The notes beneath the pieces are model-generated. The model saw only the letters and a list, made by a program, of their open reading frames with translations. It did not search any database and was not told the origin of the DNA. A stretch of DNA of 64,000 nt, taken from Pleomorphomonas carboxyditropha. GTDB lineage: Bacteria > Pseudomonadota > Alphaproteobacteria > Rhizobiales > Pleomorphomonadaceae. Location of the stretch: positions 868,001-932,000 of the forward strand of contig NZ_NQVN01000001.1 in assembly GCF_002770725.1 (NCBI RefSeq), given 5' to 3'. The translations under genes were made by a program, and so were the position numbers. Positions 52,696 to 63,077 of the stretch are shown one piece after another (within the stretch, counting starts at the first letter, position 1; each line of letters starts with the position of its first letter).

Positions 52696-54585
52696 TTACC
52701 CCTCGGCCGCCTCGGCTTCCTCGTATTCGGCCGACAGCGTCAGCCATTCCTCCTCGAATGTATCGAGGCTGCGGACGGCGTCGGCCCGCTCCTTGGAGAG
52801 CCTGGCGCCCTTGGCCGGATCGCTCGTGAACAGGGCAGGGTCGGCAAGCGCGGCGTCGATGCGGGCGATGAGCTTTCTCGCCTTGTCCATCTCCGCCTCG
52901 ATGCCCTGGATGCGTTTCCTGAGCGGGGCGAGCTGGGCGCGCCGCTCGGCGGCGAGGCGGCGACGGTCGGCGTTGGTGAGCTTCTGATCGTCGCTTTTCG
53001 TTGCCCGGTCGGCATCGCCGGGGCCCGAGAGTATGAAGCGCTTGTAGTCGTCCATATCGCCGTCGAAGGGCGTAATGGTGCCTTTGTCCACCAGCCAGAG
53101 ACGATCCATGGTCGCCTCGATCAGATGGCGGTCGTGGCTGACCAGGATGACGGCGCCCTCGAAATCGTTGAGCGCCTGGATCAGGCTCTCGCGGCTGTCG
53201 ATGTCGAGGTGGTTGGTCGGCTCGTCGAGAATCAGCAGGTTCGGCCCGTGGAAGGTGGCGAGGCCGAGAAGGAGGCGCGCCTTCTCGCCACCGGAAAGCT
53301 CGCGGGCCGGCGTATCCATCTTGTTGGTGTCGAGGCCCATCTGGGCGACGCGCGACCGCACGCGGGCGTCGGGGGCGTCCGGCATCAGGCGGCGAACGTG
53401 GGCGACGGCACTCTCGTCGGGATGCAGTTCGTCGAGCTGATGCTGGGCGAAGAAGGCGATCTCCAGCTTGCCGGCCTTGACGATATTGCCCGAGAATGGC
53501 GTTAGCCGGTCGGCCAGCGCCTTGGCGAAGGTCGACTTGCCGTTGCCGTTCTTGCCGAGCAGCGCGATGCGGTCGTCGTCGTCGATCCTGAGCGTCAGGC
53601 GCTTCAGCACCGGCTTTTCCGGATCGTAGCCGAGATCGACCTTGTCGTAGGTGACGATGGGTGGCGCCAGCTTGGCCTTCGGATTGGGAAAGCTGATCTG
53701 CTGGACGTGCTCTTCCACCACGGCGTCGACGATATCGAGCTTTTCCAGCATCTTGATGCGCGACTGGGCCTGGGTCGCCTTGCTGGCCTTGTAGCGGAAA
53801 CGGTCGACGAAGGCCTGCAGGTGCTTGCGCCGCGCCTCGATCTTCTCGCGCGCCTTCTCCTGCAGCAGCATCTTTTCCTGCCGCTGGCGGGCGAACGAGG
53901 TGTAGCCGCCCTTCCAGAGCGTCAGCTTGCCCTCGGAGAGGTGGCAGATGTGGTCGACGGCGCTGTCGAGCAGGTCGCGGTCGTGGCTGATCAGTACGAC
54001 CGTGTAGGGATAGCGCTGGACGTAGTTGGTAAGCCAGAGCGTGCCTTCGAGGTCGAGATAGTTGGTCGGCTCGTCGAGCAGCAGGAGGTCGGGCTCGGTG
54101 AACAGCACGGCGGCGAGCGCCACGCGCATCCGCCAGCCGCCGGAGAAGTCGGCGCAGGGCCGGCGCTGGTCGGCGGCGTCGAAGCCGAGGCCGGACAGGA
54201 TGGTGGCGGCGCGCGCCTCGGCCGAATGGGCCTCGATATCGGCGAGCCGCACCTGGATCTCGGCGATGCGGTGCGGATCGGAGGCCGTCTCGGCCTCGGC
54301 CAGCAGCGCCGTGCGCTCGGTATCGGCGGCCAGCACGAAATCGATCAGCGAGGTTTCCGAGCCCGGCGCCTCCTGGGCGACGCGGCCGATGCGGGCGCCG
54401 CGCTTGAGGTCGATCGAGCCGCTTTCGGCCGACAGGTCACCGGCGACGATATTGAACAGCGTCGTCTTGCCGGTGCCGTTGCGGCCGACGAGGCCGACCT
54501 TGGCGCCGTCGTGAATGGTGACGGAGGCGCCTTCGATGAGCGTGCGGCCGGCGATGCGGTAGGTGAGATCGGAGATGATCAACAT
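52696..54585 (-). CDS. ABC-F family ATPase (Uup/YheS-like)
   Basis: A 629-residue soluble protein with two ABC domains. Walker A motifs are GRNGTGKTT and GKNGNGKST, signatures FSGGWRMRVALA and LSGGEKARLLLG, and Walker B LLLLDEPTNYLDL and LILDEPTNHLDI. A charged P-site linker (about 235-290) separates them, and a coiled-coil C-terminal segment (about 545-625) follows. ABC-F proteins of this type act on the ribosome rather than in membranes. The gene ends near the terminator at 52594 and is divergent from the deacetylase-like gene. Confidence 0.94.
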   Translation of the reverse strand: MLIISDLTYRIAGRTLIEGASVTIHDGAKVGLVGRNGTGKTTLFNIVAGDLSAESGSIDLKRGARIGRVAQEAPGSETSLIDFVLAADTERTALLAEAETASDPHRIAEIQVRLADIEAHSAEARAATILSGLGFDAADQRRPCADFSGGWRMRVALAAVLFTEPDLLLLDEPTNYLDLEGTLWLTNYVQRYPYTVVLISHDRDLLDSAVDHICHLSEGKLTLWKGGYTSFARQRQEKMLLQEKAREKIEARRKHLQAFVDRFRYKASKATQAQSRIKMLEKLDIVDAVVEEHVQQISFPNPKAKLAPPIVTYDKVDLGYDPEKPVLKRLTLRIDDDDRIALLGKNGNGKSTFAKALADRLTPFSGNIVKAGKLEIAFFAQHQLDELHPDESAVAHVRRLMPDAPDARVRSRVAQMGLDTNKMDTPARELSGGEKARLLLGLATFHGPNLLILDEPTNHLDIDSRESLIQALNDFEGAVILVSHDRHLIEATMDRLWLVDKGTITPFDGDMDDYKRFILSGPGDADRATKSDDQKLTNADRRRLAAERRAQLAPLRKRIQGIEAEMDKARKLIARIDAALADPALFTSDPAKGARLSKERADAVRSLDTFEEEWLTLSAEYEEAEAAEG

Positions 54586-54728
54586 GGCCCGGCGATTTCG
54601 CCCGAACGGCCGGGAAAGGCAAGACGGCCGGCGCGAATTTCAGCCTCCCTGTCGCCTTTTCGCCCTTGCCGGCGCGAGCGACCGGTGTAGCGTCCAATGC
54701 CTCGATCGCCATTCGACCGGAATCGCTC

Positions 54729-55760
<1,032 letters not shown>

Positions 55761-55841
55761 CGGCGTATGCCGGGAGGCACTCCTGACAGGGGCTGGCAGG
55801 CCGATCTGCTACGCCGTCCGTCATCAACACGGGAGGCAGAA

Positions 55842-56234
55842 ATGCTGGATCACATGGGCTTTCCGGCCGTCGATTTCGAAAAGTCGAAGGCCTTCTACGA
55901 CAAGGCGCTGGCGCCGCTCGACGTCTCGGTGGTGATGGCCGTCTCGGCCGAGGAGACGGGTGGCGACGCCTTCGCCGGCTACGGCAGCGACGGCAAGCCG
56001 GACTTCTGGGTGTCGACCGGCCGTCCGGCCGGCGAGATCATGCATTTCCATGTCGCCTTCGTGGCCAAGGACCGCGCCACCGTCGATGCCTTTCATGCCG
56101 CGGCCATGGCTGCCGGCGGCCGTGACAACGGCGGGCCGGGGCTCCGGCCGCACTATCACCCCAACTACTACGCCGCCTTTGTTCTCGACCCCGATGGCAA
56201 CAACATCGAGGCGGTCTGCCACAAGCCGGAATGA
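55842..56234 (+). CDS. VOC (glyoxalase-like) family protein 1
   Basis: A 130-residue single-domain VOC protein. The HMGFPAVDFEKSKAFYDKALAPL opening, the HFHVAF strand and the terminal DPDGNNIEAVCHKPE with a metal-type Glu are visible. VOC proteins include glyoxalases and resistance or isomerase enzymes; the substrate cannot be inferred. A second, related VOC gene begins 49 bp after its stop. ATG 55842 is preceded by GGGAGG. Confidence 0.9.
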   Translation: MLDHMGFPAVDFEKSKAFYDKALAPLDVSVVMAVSAEETGGDAFAGYGSDGKPDFWVSTGRPAGEIMHFHVAFVAKDRATVDAFHAAAMAAGGRDNGGPGLRPHYHPNYYAAFVLDPDGNNIEAVCHKPE

Positions 56235-56283
56235 AAGGGTGGACGGGCCACGGCGGATCCGTCGCGGCCGGTCCTGAGCCACC

Positions 56284-56664
56284 ATGTTCGACCATGTCGA
56301 CTGTCCGGTGACGGACATCCGCCGTTCCGTCGCCTTCTATGACCTGTTGCTGGCGCCGCTCGGGATAGCGCGATTGATAACCCGTTTGGCCTCAAGCCCG
56401 ACCGGTGCGTCGAATGCCGGCTATGGCCGCGACGGCCATGCCGGGTTCTGGCTGTCGGATGCCAGCCGCAAGGGGCATCTCCATGTCGGCTTCTCCGCCG
56501 CGACGCGCGAGGCCGTCGCCGCCTTCCACGCGGCCGGGCTGGCGGCCGGCGGCAAGGACAATGGCGGGCCGGGGCTTCGGCCCTACGCGGCCAACTATTT
56601 TGCCGCCTATATCATCGATCCCGACGGTCACAACATCGAGGCGGTGTGCCGGGCGGATCGCTGA
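56284..56664 (+). CDS. VOC (glyoxalase-like) family protein 2
   Basis: A 126-residue paralogue of the preceding protein. FDHVDCPVTDIRRSVAFYDLLLAPLGIAR, the LHVGFSAATREAVAAFHAAGLAAGGKDNGGPGLRPY block and DPDGHNIEAVC are shared. Adjacent similarity suggests tandem duplication. It converges with btaB, two bases apart. Function is unknown. Confidence 0.9.
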   Translation: MFDHVDCPVTDIRRSVAFYDLLLAPLGIARLITRLASSPTGASNAGYGRDGHAGFWLSDASRKGHLHVGFSAATREAVAAFHAAGLAAGGKDNGGPGLRPYAANYFAAYIIDPDGHNIEAVCRADR

Positions 56665-56666
56665 GA

Positions 56667-57329
56667 TCAGGAGATGATGCCGAGCTGGGCATAGCCGCGG
56701 GCCGGCCGCTCGAAGCGGAGCGTCCGGCCCGAGGCTTTCGCGAGGCGGACCATCTCGGCCTCCAGGCCGGCGCGCGGCGCGACGTGGAACCAGGAAAGCC
56801 AGCCGTGCAGCAGCGCGCGGGCCGGCGCCCCCAGCCCTTCGCAGAAGCCGAAATCGACCACCGACAGGCTGCCGCCGTCCTTGACCTGCGCGAGGCCATG
56901 GGCGAGCGCCGTCGTCCAGTCGGGAATCATCGACAGCGTGTAGGAGAAATAAACCCGGTCGAAACGGGCGACGCCGAAGGCGGCCTCGGGATCGAAGAGG
57001 CAGGCATCGCCCTCGGCGAGACGGATATCGAGGCCGGAGCGTTCGATATTGGTGCGCGCCGTCTTCAGCATTTCGCCGGAAATGTCGAAGCCGTAGAGGC
57101 GGGCGCGCGGGTGGCGGCGACCGACGGCGATCAGGTTGCGGCCGGTGCCGCAGCCCATCTCCAGCACGCTGCCGTCCGGCGGAACGTCGAGGGCCTCGAT
57201 CATGCGGTCGCGGCCGAGGAGATAGGGTTTGCGCGTCGCGTCGTAGACGTGCCGGGTCAGCCGGTACATGCGGTCCATGGCCGCCTTCTGGCCGGCCGAC
57301 GACCGGGGCGCCGAGGTGGGGGCGCTCAC
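56667..57329 (-). CDS. btaB: Diacylglyceryl-homoserine N-methyltransferase BtaB-like
   Basis: A 220-residue class I SAM methyltransferase. Motif I is VLEMGCGTGRNL, followed by LYGFDISGEMLKTAR and FDRVYFSYTLSMIPDW. BtaB trimethylates diacylglyceryl-homoserine to the betaine lipid DGTS. Identification rests on its coupling (ATGA at 57326-57329) to the BtaA gene and on family resemblance; alone it would be called only a methyltransferase. It acts at the inner membrane. Confidence 0.88.
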   Translation of the reverse strand: MSAPTSAPRSSAGQKAAMDRMYRLTRHVYDATRKPYLLGRDRMIEALDVPPDGSVLEMGCGTGRNLIAVGRRHPRARLYGFDISGEMLKTARTNIERSGLDIRLAEGDACLFDPEAAFGVARFDRVYFSYTLSMIPDWTTALAHGLAQVKDGGSLSVVDFGFCEGLGAPARALLHGWLSWFHVAPRAGLEAEMVRLAKASGRTLRFERPARGYAQLGIIS

Positions 57330-58555
57330 GCCGCCGCCTTCACGTAGAGATGGAAGCCGCCGTAGATCGACGAGCGGTCGCGGGCGACATAATCCGGCAC
57401 CGTCGACGGGTCATAGGACCAGCGCGAGCGAATGTCGGCCGGCAGCACCGCCTCGAGCGGGCTGTCGAGGCCGGCGGTGCGGAAGATGACGCGGGCGCCG
57501 GGGCGGGCGGTCCGGGTGATCTCGGTCCAGAGGGCGATCATCTGGGCCGGCGTCATCCAGTCCTGGGCGTCCAGCAGCACGTAGCCGTCGAAACTGCCGG
57601 CCGGCATGCCGGCGAGCTGATCGGTCATCGACGCCTGCACGGCGGTGACGCGGCCGGCGTTAGCGCGGATGGCCTCGTAGGCGTCACGGGTGAGGTAGGG
57701 CGGCACGGCGCGCCGGCTCTCGCGGTCGTAGCGGCGGCCGAAGGCCTGCCAGGCGAAATAGTTGTCTTCCAGCGGGAAGTCGCAGGCGAGGCGGGCGAGG
57801 CGTTGGCGCAAAAGGCCGGCGAGGTCGCCGCCGGCATCGGCGGAAAGATAGGCGAACTGGGCCGGCGGGATGCCGAGGCCGTAAAGCGACACCGGCATGC
57901 GGCACAGCCAGCGAATGAGCCAGGACTCGAACACCGGAGCCAGGTTCTCCTCGAACAGGCGCCGCTGGTCGTCGAGCCCCTGGGCGGTCAGCATGAGGCG
58001 CGGGTTCTTGCCGTAGGCGCGGGCGAGCAGATGCATCACGCCGATGAAGCGGCCGAGCAGGCCGTAGCGGTAGATGTCGCGGGTGAAGATGGCGATCTGC
58101 CGGCGGCCGGTCACCCCCCGCTTTTCCCAATAGGCGCGGGCATCCTCCGGCAGGTGATCGCGCAGGAAACGGTCGTAGCGGGCTGTATTCTCGCGCTCGT
58201 CGGCGTGGCCGAAGAAGCGGAAGAAGCTTTCGTGGTTCGGCAGGTGGCAGGCGGCGGTCAGCTTCAGCTTGAGCAGCGCGATATGGGCCGGGTTGAGATC
58301 GACGGCGATGATCCCGGCCGGCGACGCCGTCAGGTAGTTCATGACGTTGCAGCCGCCCGAGGCGATGGTGATGATGCGCTTGTCCGGGCCGAGTTCGAGC
58401 GCGGCCATGTCGACGGCCGGATCCTCCCAGATCTGCGGATAGACCAGGCCGGAGAAGGCGAGGGTAAACAGGCGTTCGAGAATGCCCTCCCGGCTGGCCA
58501 GCTTGTTGGCGTGCACCGCGCTCGCCAGGAGGTCCTTGGTCTTCTGCTTGCTCAT
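57326..58555 (-). CDS. btaA: S-adenosylmethionine:diacylglycerol 3-amino-3-carboxypropyltransferase BtaA (DUF3419)
   Basis: A 409-residue DUF3419 protein. The blocks LFTLAFSGLVYPQIWEDP, ITIASGGCNVMNYLTASPAGIIAVDLNPAHIALLKLKLTA and ESFFRFFGHADERENTARYDRFLR match BtaA, which transfers the aminocarboxypropyl group of SAM to diacylglycerol. ATG 58555 (MSKQKTKDLLASAV) is preferred; a TTG 24 bp upstream has no better ribosome site. The product lipid replaces phospholipid during phosphate limitation in rhizobia. Only one half of a Pho-box-like site (ATGACAC, 58645-58651) is seen upstream. Confidence 0.92.
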   Translation of the reverse strand: MSKQKTKDLLASAVHANKLASREGILERLFTLAFSGLVYPQIWEDPAVDMAALELGPDKRIITIASGGCNVMNYLTASPAGIIAVDLNPAHIALLKLKLTAACHLPNHESFFRFFGHADERENTARYDRFLRDHLPEDARAYWEKRGVTGRRQIAIFTRDIYRYGLLGRFIGVMHLLARAYGKNPRLMLTAQGLDDQRRLFEENLAPVFESWLIRWLCRMPVSLYGLGIPPAQFAYLSADAGGDLAGLLRQRLARLACDFPLEDNYFAWQAFGRRYDRESRRAVPPYLTRDAYEAIRANAGRVTAVQASMTDQLAGMPAGSFDGYVLLDAQDWMTPAQMIALWTEITRTARPGARVIFRTAGLDSPLEAVLPADIRSRWSYDPSTVPDYVARDRSSIYGGFHLYVKAAA

Positions 58556-58903
58556 GGAAGCGTCCCCATCAGCCGGCAAACGGGACTAGCCCCGCGAGTC
58601 GCCTTGCGGCCTGCCGCCTGAGCGAAGGCTTCTCCCACATTCCAATGACACTATTCCGACGAAGCCGGCAAAGCCGGAAGCGCTCACCGTCAAAAACGCC
58701 GGCAACGGAAAATTCTTCCACGGATGTTGATCTTGGTGCCTGCCACAGGAGGGCTGCCCGCCAGCCGGCGAAGCACGCAATCGGGCGTCAGAATTCTTGA
58801 CAAACCTGCCTCGCCGTGCGCTTGTCGCGCCCACAGATCCGGCCGCCTCAAGGTGGGAATCCGGAGCCGTTCCCGACGGAATCAACGAGACAGGACGATC
58901 ACC
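58556..58903. promoter_or_regulatory. Divergent control region of btaA and aspS
   Basis: A 348-bp gap. For aspS there is a -35-like TTGACA at 58797-58802, about 100 bp upstream of the start, but I find no good -10. Toward btaA there is a single ATGACAC half-site (58645-58651) that could belong to a Pho box, without a convincing partner. No gene is visible here. Confidence 0.4.
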
Positions 58904-60685
58904 ATGCACGCCTATCGTACCCACACCTGCGGCCAGCTTCGAGCCAGCGACGTCGGGCAGAATGCGCGGCTGTCCGGCTGGGTGCACCGTGTGCGCGATC
59001 ATGGCGGTCTGCTGTTCATCGACCTCCGCGACCACTACGGCATGACGCAGGTGGTGGTCGATCCCGACAGCGGCGCGTTCAAGCTGGCCGAGACGCTGCG
59101 CGCCGAGTGGGTGATCCGCGTCGACTGTCTCGTGCGTGCCCGCACGCCCGAGACCGTCAACCCCAACCTTCCCACCGGCGAGATCGAGGTGTTCGCCAAC
59201 GAGATCACCGTGCTGGCCCAGGCGAAGGACCTGCCGCTGCCGGTGTTCGGCGAGCCGGATTATCCGGAGGACGTGCGCCTCAAGTACCGTTTCCTCGACC
59301 TGCGCCGCGAGACGCTGCACGGCAATATCGTCAAGCGGACGAAGATCATCCGCTCCATGCGCCGCCGCATGGAGGACGCCGGCTTCACCGAGTATTCGAC
59401 GCCGATCCTGACGGCCTCCTCGCCGGAAGGCGCACGCGACTTCCTGGTGCCGAGCCGCATTCACGCCGGCAAGTTCTATGCGCTGCCGCAGGCGCCGCAG
59501 CAGTACAAGCAGCTGTTGATGGTGGCCGGTTTCGACCGCTATTTCCAGATCGCGCCCTGCTTCCGCGACGAGGACCCGCGCGCCGATCGCCTGCCGGGCG
59601 AATTCTACCAGCTCGACCTCGAAATGAGCTTCGTGACGCAGGACGACGTCTTCAACACCATGGAGCCGGTGATCCGCGGCGTCTTCGAGGAGTTCGCCGA
59701 AGGCAAGCCGGTCACCCAACAGTTCCTCCGCATCAGGTATGACGATGCCATCCGCCTCTACGGCTCGGACAAGCCGGACCTCCGCAACCCGATCGAGATG
59801 CAGGCGGTGACCGAGCATTTCGCCGGCTCCGGCTTCAAGGTGTTCGCCCGGATGATCGAGGCCGATCCCAAGACCGAGGTCTGGGCGATCCCGGCCAAGA
59901 CCGGCGGCAGCCGCGCCTTCTGCGACCGCATGAATTCCTGGGCGCAGGGCCAGGGCCAGCCCGGCCTCGGCTATATCTTCTGGCGGTCGGAGAACGGCGC
60001 GCTGGAAGGCGCCGGGCCGCTTGCCAAGAACATCGGGCCGGAGCGCACCGAGGCGATCCGCGCGCAGCTCGGCCTTGCCGAGGGCGACGCGGTGTTCTTC
60101 GTCGCCGGTGACCCGGCGAAGTTCTACAAGTTCGCCGGCGAAGCGCGCAACCGCGTCGGCTTCGACCTCAACCTCGTCGACACCGAGCGTTTCGAGCTCT
60201 GCTGGATCGTCGACTTCCCCTTCTACGAGTGGAACGACGAGGAGAAGAAGCTCGACTTCGCGCACAACCCCTTCTCGATGCCGCAGGGCGGTCTCGAAGC
60301 GCTCAACGGCCAGGACCCGCTGACCATCAAGGCCTTCCAGTACGACATGGTCTGCAACGGCTACGAGATGGCCTCGGGCTCGATCCGCAACCAGTCGCCG
60401 GAGACCATGGTCAAGGCGTTCGAACTCACCGGCACCTCCAAGGCCGAGGTCGAGGAGCGCTTCGGCGGCATGTACCGCGCCTTCCAGTATGGCGCGCCGC
60501 CGCACGGCGGCATGGCGGCCGGTGTCGATCGCGTGGTGATGCTGCTGTGCGGGGCGCAGAATCTCCGCGAGATCACGCTGTTCCCGATGAACCAGCGGGC
60601 GGAAGATCCGCTGATGGGGGCGCCGTCGGAGGCTTCGACCAAGCAGCTCCGCGAGCTGCATCTGAAGCTCAACCTGCCGAACTGA
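58904..60685 (+). CDS. aspS: Aspartyl-tRNA synthetase
   Basis: A 593-residue class II synthetase of bacterial length. The N-terminal anticodon-binding OB fold (about 1-105) contains [25 protein letters not shown]. Motif 2 is [10 protein letters not shown], motif 3 [11 protein letters not shown], and the bacterial GAD insertion lies between about 290 and 425. It charges tRNA-Asp, and in many alphaproteobacteria it also misacylates tRNA-Asn for GatCAB. ATG 58904 is the first family-like start. It ends at a strong terminator. Confidence 0.97.
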   Translation: MHAYRTHTCGQLRASDVGQNARLSGWVHRVRDHGGLLFIDLRDHYGMTQVVVDPDSGAFKLAETLRAEWVIRVDCLVRARTPETVNPNLPTGEIEVFANEITVLAQAKDLPLPVFGEPDYPEDVRLKYRFLDLRRETLHGNIVKRTKIIRSMRRRMEDAGFTEYSTPILTASSPEGARDFLVPSRIHAGKFYALPQAPQQYKQLLMVAGFDRYFQIAPCFRDEDPRADRLPGEFYQLDLEMSFVTQDDVFNTMEPVIRGVFEEFAEGKPVTQQFLRIRYDDAIRLYGSDKPDLRNPIEMQAVTEHFAGSGFKVFARMIEADPKTEVWAIPAKTGGSRAFCDRMNSWAQGQGQPGLGYIFWRSENGALEGAGPLAKNIGPERTEAIRAQLGLAEGDAVFFVAGDPAKFYKFAGEARNRVGFDLNLVDTERFELCWIVDFPFYEWNDEEKKLDFAHNPFSMPQGGLEALNGQDPLTIKAFQYDMVCNGYEMASGSIRNQSPETMVKAFELTGTSKAEVEERFGGMYRAFQYGAPPHGGMAAGVDRVVMLLCGAQNLREITLFPMNQRAEDPLMGAPSEASTKQLRELHLKLNLPN

Positions 60686-60700
60686 TCGGCGCGTACGGCA

Positions 60701-60749
60701 AAAAAAGATCGAGGCCGGGGAGGGCGCTTCCCCGGCCTCGATCTTTTTT
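60701..60749. terminator. Strong bidirectional terminator after aspS
   Basis: Twenty-one-base perfect arms (60701-60721 and 60729-60749) enclose a seven-base loop, with A-runs on the left and T-runs on the right, so it can end transcription from both directions (aspS and the leftward gene at 60768). Confidence 0.93.
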
Positions 60750-60767
60750 GTTATGTGACCGTCCATC

Positions 60768-62945
60768 TCACTCGTTGGCAGTCACGCCAACGTTCAGCAG
60801 CCGGATCAGGTCGTTCGGCTTCTCGGTATCGACCTTTTCGAGGTCGGCGAGAGGAACGGGCTTTTCCGGCGCGATCGTGAAGGTGATGGACTTCGGATCC
60901 TTGATGAAGTCGGAGATCGGCCCCTCGAACCGCGCCTGCAACTCCGGGTCCTTGAGGGCGTTCAACATCAGCGGCAGGGCGCCGGCGGTGTTCTGGCGGA
61001 ACTTGTCGCCGTCCTGATCGAGCTTCTTGGCCTGCGCCTCGAACGCCTTCTCGACGATGCCGTCATTGCCATAGGTGACCGAGGCGGAAACGAGCGTCGC
61101 GTCGTTCATGCGGGCTTCGATCTCGTCGGGCTTTTCGACCAGCGACAGCGGCAGGCCGCCGAGATGGAAATCGCCGGACACGACGCCCATGTCGTCCGCC
61201 TTGAGGGTCAGGTCCTCGAGCCGGAGATCGCCCTTGTCGGCGTCGTAGGTCAGCGTCATGCCGCCGGACAGATCGACGGTCTCGTAGCCCATGGCCGTGA
61301 GCTCGGAGACCAGCGTCTCGTCGAGCAGCAGCGAAACCGGCAGCGACAGCGAGGTGAAGGTGAAATCGCCCCGCTGGGGCAGGGTGCCGAAATAGTCGCC
61401 GCTGGTCAGGGCGAGCGAGTCGAGCCCCACCGAACCGAGCGGCGATTCGACCGACAGGGCGCTGAGCTCGACAAATCCGAGCGACGTGCCGCCGTTGACG
61501 ACAGCGTCGTACATGACCTTGCCGGAGGGCTGCTTGCCCTCGGAGGCGCTCTTGCCGAGCTCCAGAAGGGCGGCGAGCGACCCGAAGCGAATGTCCTGGA
61601 AGGTCAGCAGCGACAGGCTGATCTTTGTCGACGTTTCCTTGGCGGCGGCGGTAATGTCGCGCAGCGTAAAGGCGCCGATGCCGTTGCCGTCGATGCCGTT
61701 GCCGTCGAAGCGGTTGATGGCAAAATCGAAGTTGTCGCCCGCCTTGATCTGCAGCTTGTTGGCCTGGACGAAATCGACTCCCATGAGCTGGGTATAGTTG
61801 GGCAGAATACTGGAAATGAAGGAGAAGGGGTCGGCTTCTATTCGCTTGGGATCGCTGAACGCCTCGATGAGCTGCTTGAGCACAGGCTGCGCCGTCTGGC
61901 GCAGGAAGACGTTGTTGGCTTCGATGTTGCCGATACTGGCCGTCGCGCCGTCGAACGACACGGTGATGTCGTTGTAGCCATATTGCGAATAAAGAATGCG
62001 CCTCTTTCCGTCGCCGACACCCCCGACATATCTGGAAGGATCGAGCGCCTCCAGCAAAGCCCCCGTGTTCGTGCCAACGACGTAAGCGCTATCAATGGTA
62101 ACCGACTTCAGCGGGGACGTCTCGCTCTTGGACTTCTGCTCCATCGAGTTGAAGCCGGATCGCTCGACGCGATGCTCGTGCATGCCGGATAGATAGACAA
62201 GCGAATAGGTGGTGATGAAATCTTCTTCGTTGAGCCCATTGCTCTCGACGCTGACCTCGTTCGCCTCCACCCAGTCGGCCCGGATGCTGCTCGACCAATC
62301 CATGAATCTGAAGAACGTTTCATAGAGAGGGCGGTCGAGGGGCAGCCTGTTGGGCGCGGGCGGAACGACCAGCCGCTCGACGAGCAGCGTGTCGGCGGAG
62401 ATGGAATAGGTGACAACGGACGGCTGCGCTTTCTCGGCACCGACCTTCGGCTCTTCGGAGGGAGGCGAGGCGGCGCTGTCCTCTTGCTTGTCGCCGCCGC
62501 TTTCCTGCGCCCTGTTGACGGGCTTTTGCCGCGTCGTCGGCGGCGTCACCTTGTCGAGCTCCTTGCTGGCGCCGGCTTCCAGCTCGGCCAGGCCGGGGAA
62601 CCAGTTGCCAACGTCGAAATGAATTTCGAGACGCCAGTTGGAGCCACGAATGGCGTGGGCGGCAAAGGCGCCTCCCGGCGCGGTTCGCGGGTCTTCCACC
62701 GACAATTCGTCGAAATGGACGGTAAAGAGATTGTCATCGACGCTGCCGATGCTGACGTCGGACAGCGTGACTGTCTGGGTGGCCGGATCGAAGCTGCTGG
62801 TTCCGATGTCCGTCGTCAGTCCCAACGCAGCCGAGGTGAGCCATTGCCGGACCAGGGATTCCTGTGGCGTCTCGGCGTAGGCGAGCGAGGGGCAGGCAAA
62901 TGCGGCAAACGCGGCGACCACGCCAAGCGAAGCGCTGGTCCTCAT
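60768..62945 (-). CDS. Large exported protein of unknown function, paralogue of the next gene
   Basis: A 725-residue protein that I do not recognise. ATG 62945 has GGGAGGA upstream and begins a Sec signal peptide (MRTSASLGVVAAFAAFACPSLAYA). The mature chain is beta-rich with many alternating strands such as TVTLSDVSIGSVDDNL and NDITVSFDGATASIGNIEANNVFL, a low-complexity Lys/Glu/Ser linker (about 135-170), and no clear catalytic motif. The C-terminal ~120 residues (ASVTYGN..., ALPLMLNALKDPELQARF, KSITFTIAPEKPVPLADL) are repeated in the protein at 63078. Such patterns resemble AsmA/YdbH-type envelope proteins, but this is only a visual likeness. Confidence 0.85.
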   Translation of the reverse strand: MRTSASLGVVAAFAAFACPSLAYAETPQESLVRQWLTSAALGLTTDIGTSSFDPATQTVTLSDVSIGSVDDNLFTVHFDELSVEDPRTAPGGAFAAHAIRGSNWRLEIHFDVGNWFPGLAELEAGASKELDKVTPPTTRQKPVNRAQESGGDKQEDSAASPPSEEPKVGAEKAQPSVVTYSISADTLLVERLVVPPAPNRLPLDRPLYETFFRFMDWSSSIRADWVEANEVSVESNGLNEEDFITTYSLVYLSGMHEHRVERSGFNSMEQKSKSETSPLKSVTIDSAYVVGTNTGALLEALDPSRYVGGVGDGKRRILYSQYGYNDITVSFDGATASIGNIEANNVFLRQTAQPVLKQLIEAFSDPKRIEADPFSFISSILPNYTQLMGVDFVQANKLQIKAGDNFDFAINRFDGNGIDGNGIGAFTLRDITAAAKETSTKISLSLLTFQDIRFGSLAALLELGKSASEGKQPSGKVMYDAVVNGGTSLGFVELSALSVESPLGSVGLDSLALTSGDYFGTLPQRGDFTFTSLSLPVSLLLDETLVSELTAMGYETVDLSGGMTLTYDADKGDLRLEDLTLKADDMGVVSGDFHLGGLPLSLVEKPDEIEARMNDATLVSASVTYGNDGIVEKAFEAQAKKLDQDGDKFRQNTAGALPLMLNALKDPELQARFEGPISDFIKDPKSITFTIAPEKPVPLADLEKVDTEKPNDLIRLLNVGVTANE

Positions 62946-63077
62946 CGACGATCCTCCCGGATGTGCGGTTTCGGAGCCGGCGGACCGGCCCCTCATATTC
63001 GCGGACCTTGCGGGCAGTTCGTCCCCGCCGGCGTTTGGCCTCGACCGAATTGGCCGGCCCGTTCGCTCGAAAATGCT

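Noticed and set aside
58645-58662. Possible Pho box upstream of btaA
   Set aside because: One half (ATGACAC) fits but the second half matches only about three of seven bases.
58586-60766. Minus-strand open frame of 726 codons over aspS
   Set aside because: Complete antisense of aspartyl-tRNA synthetase; shadow only.
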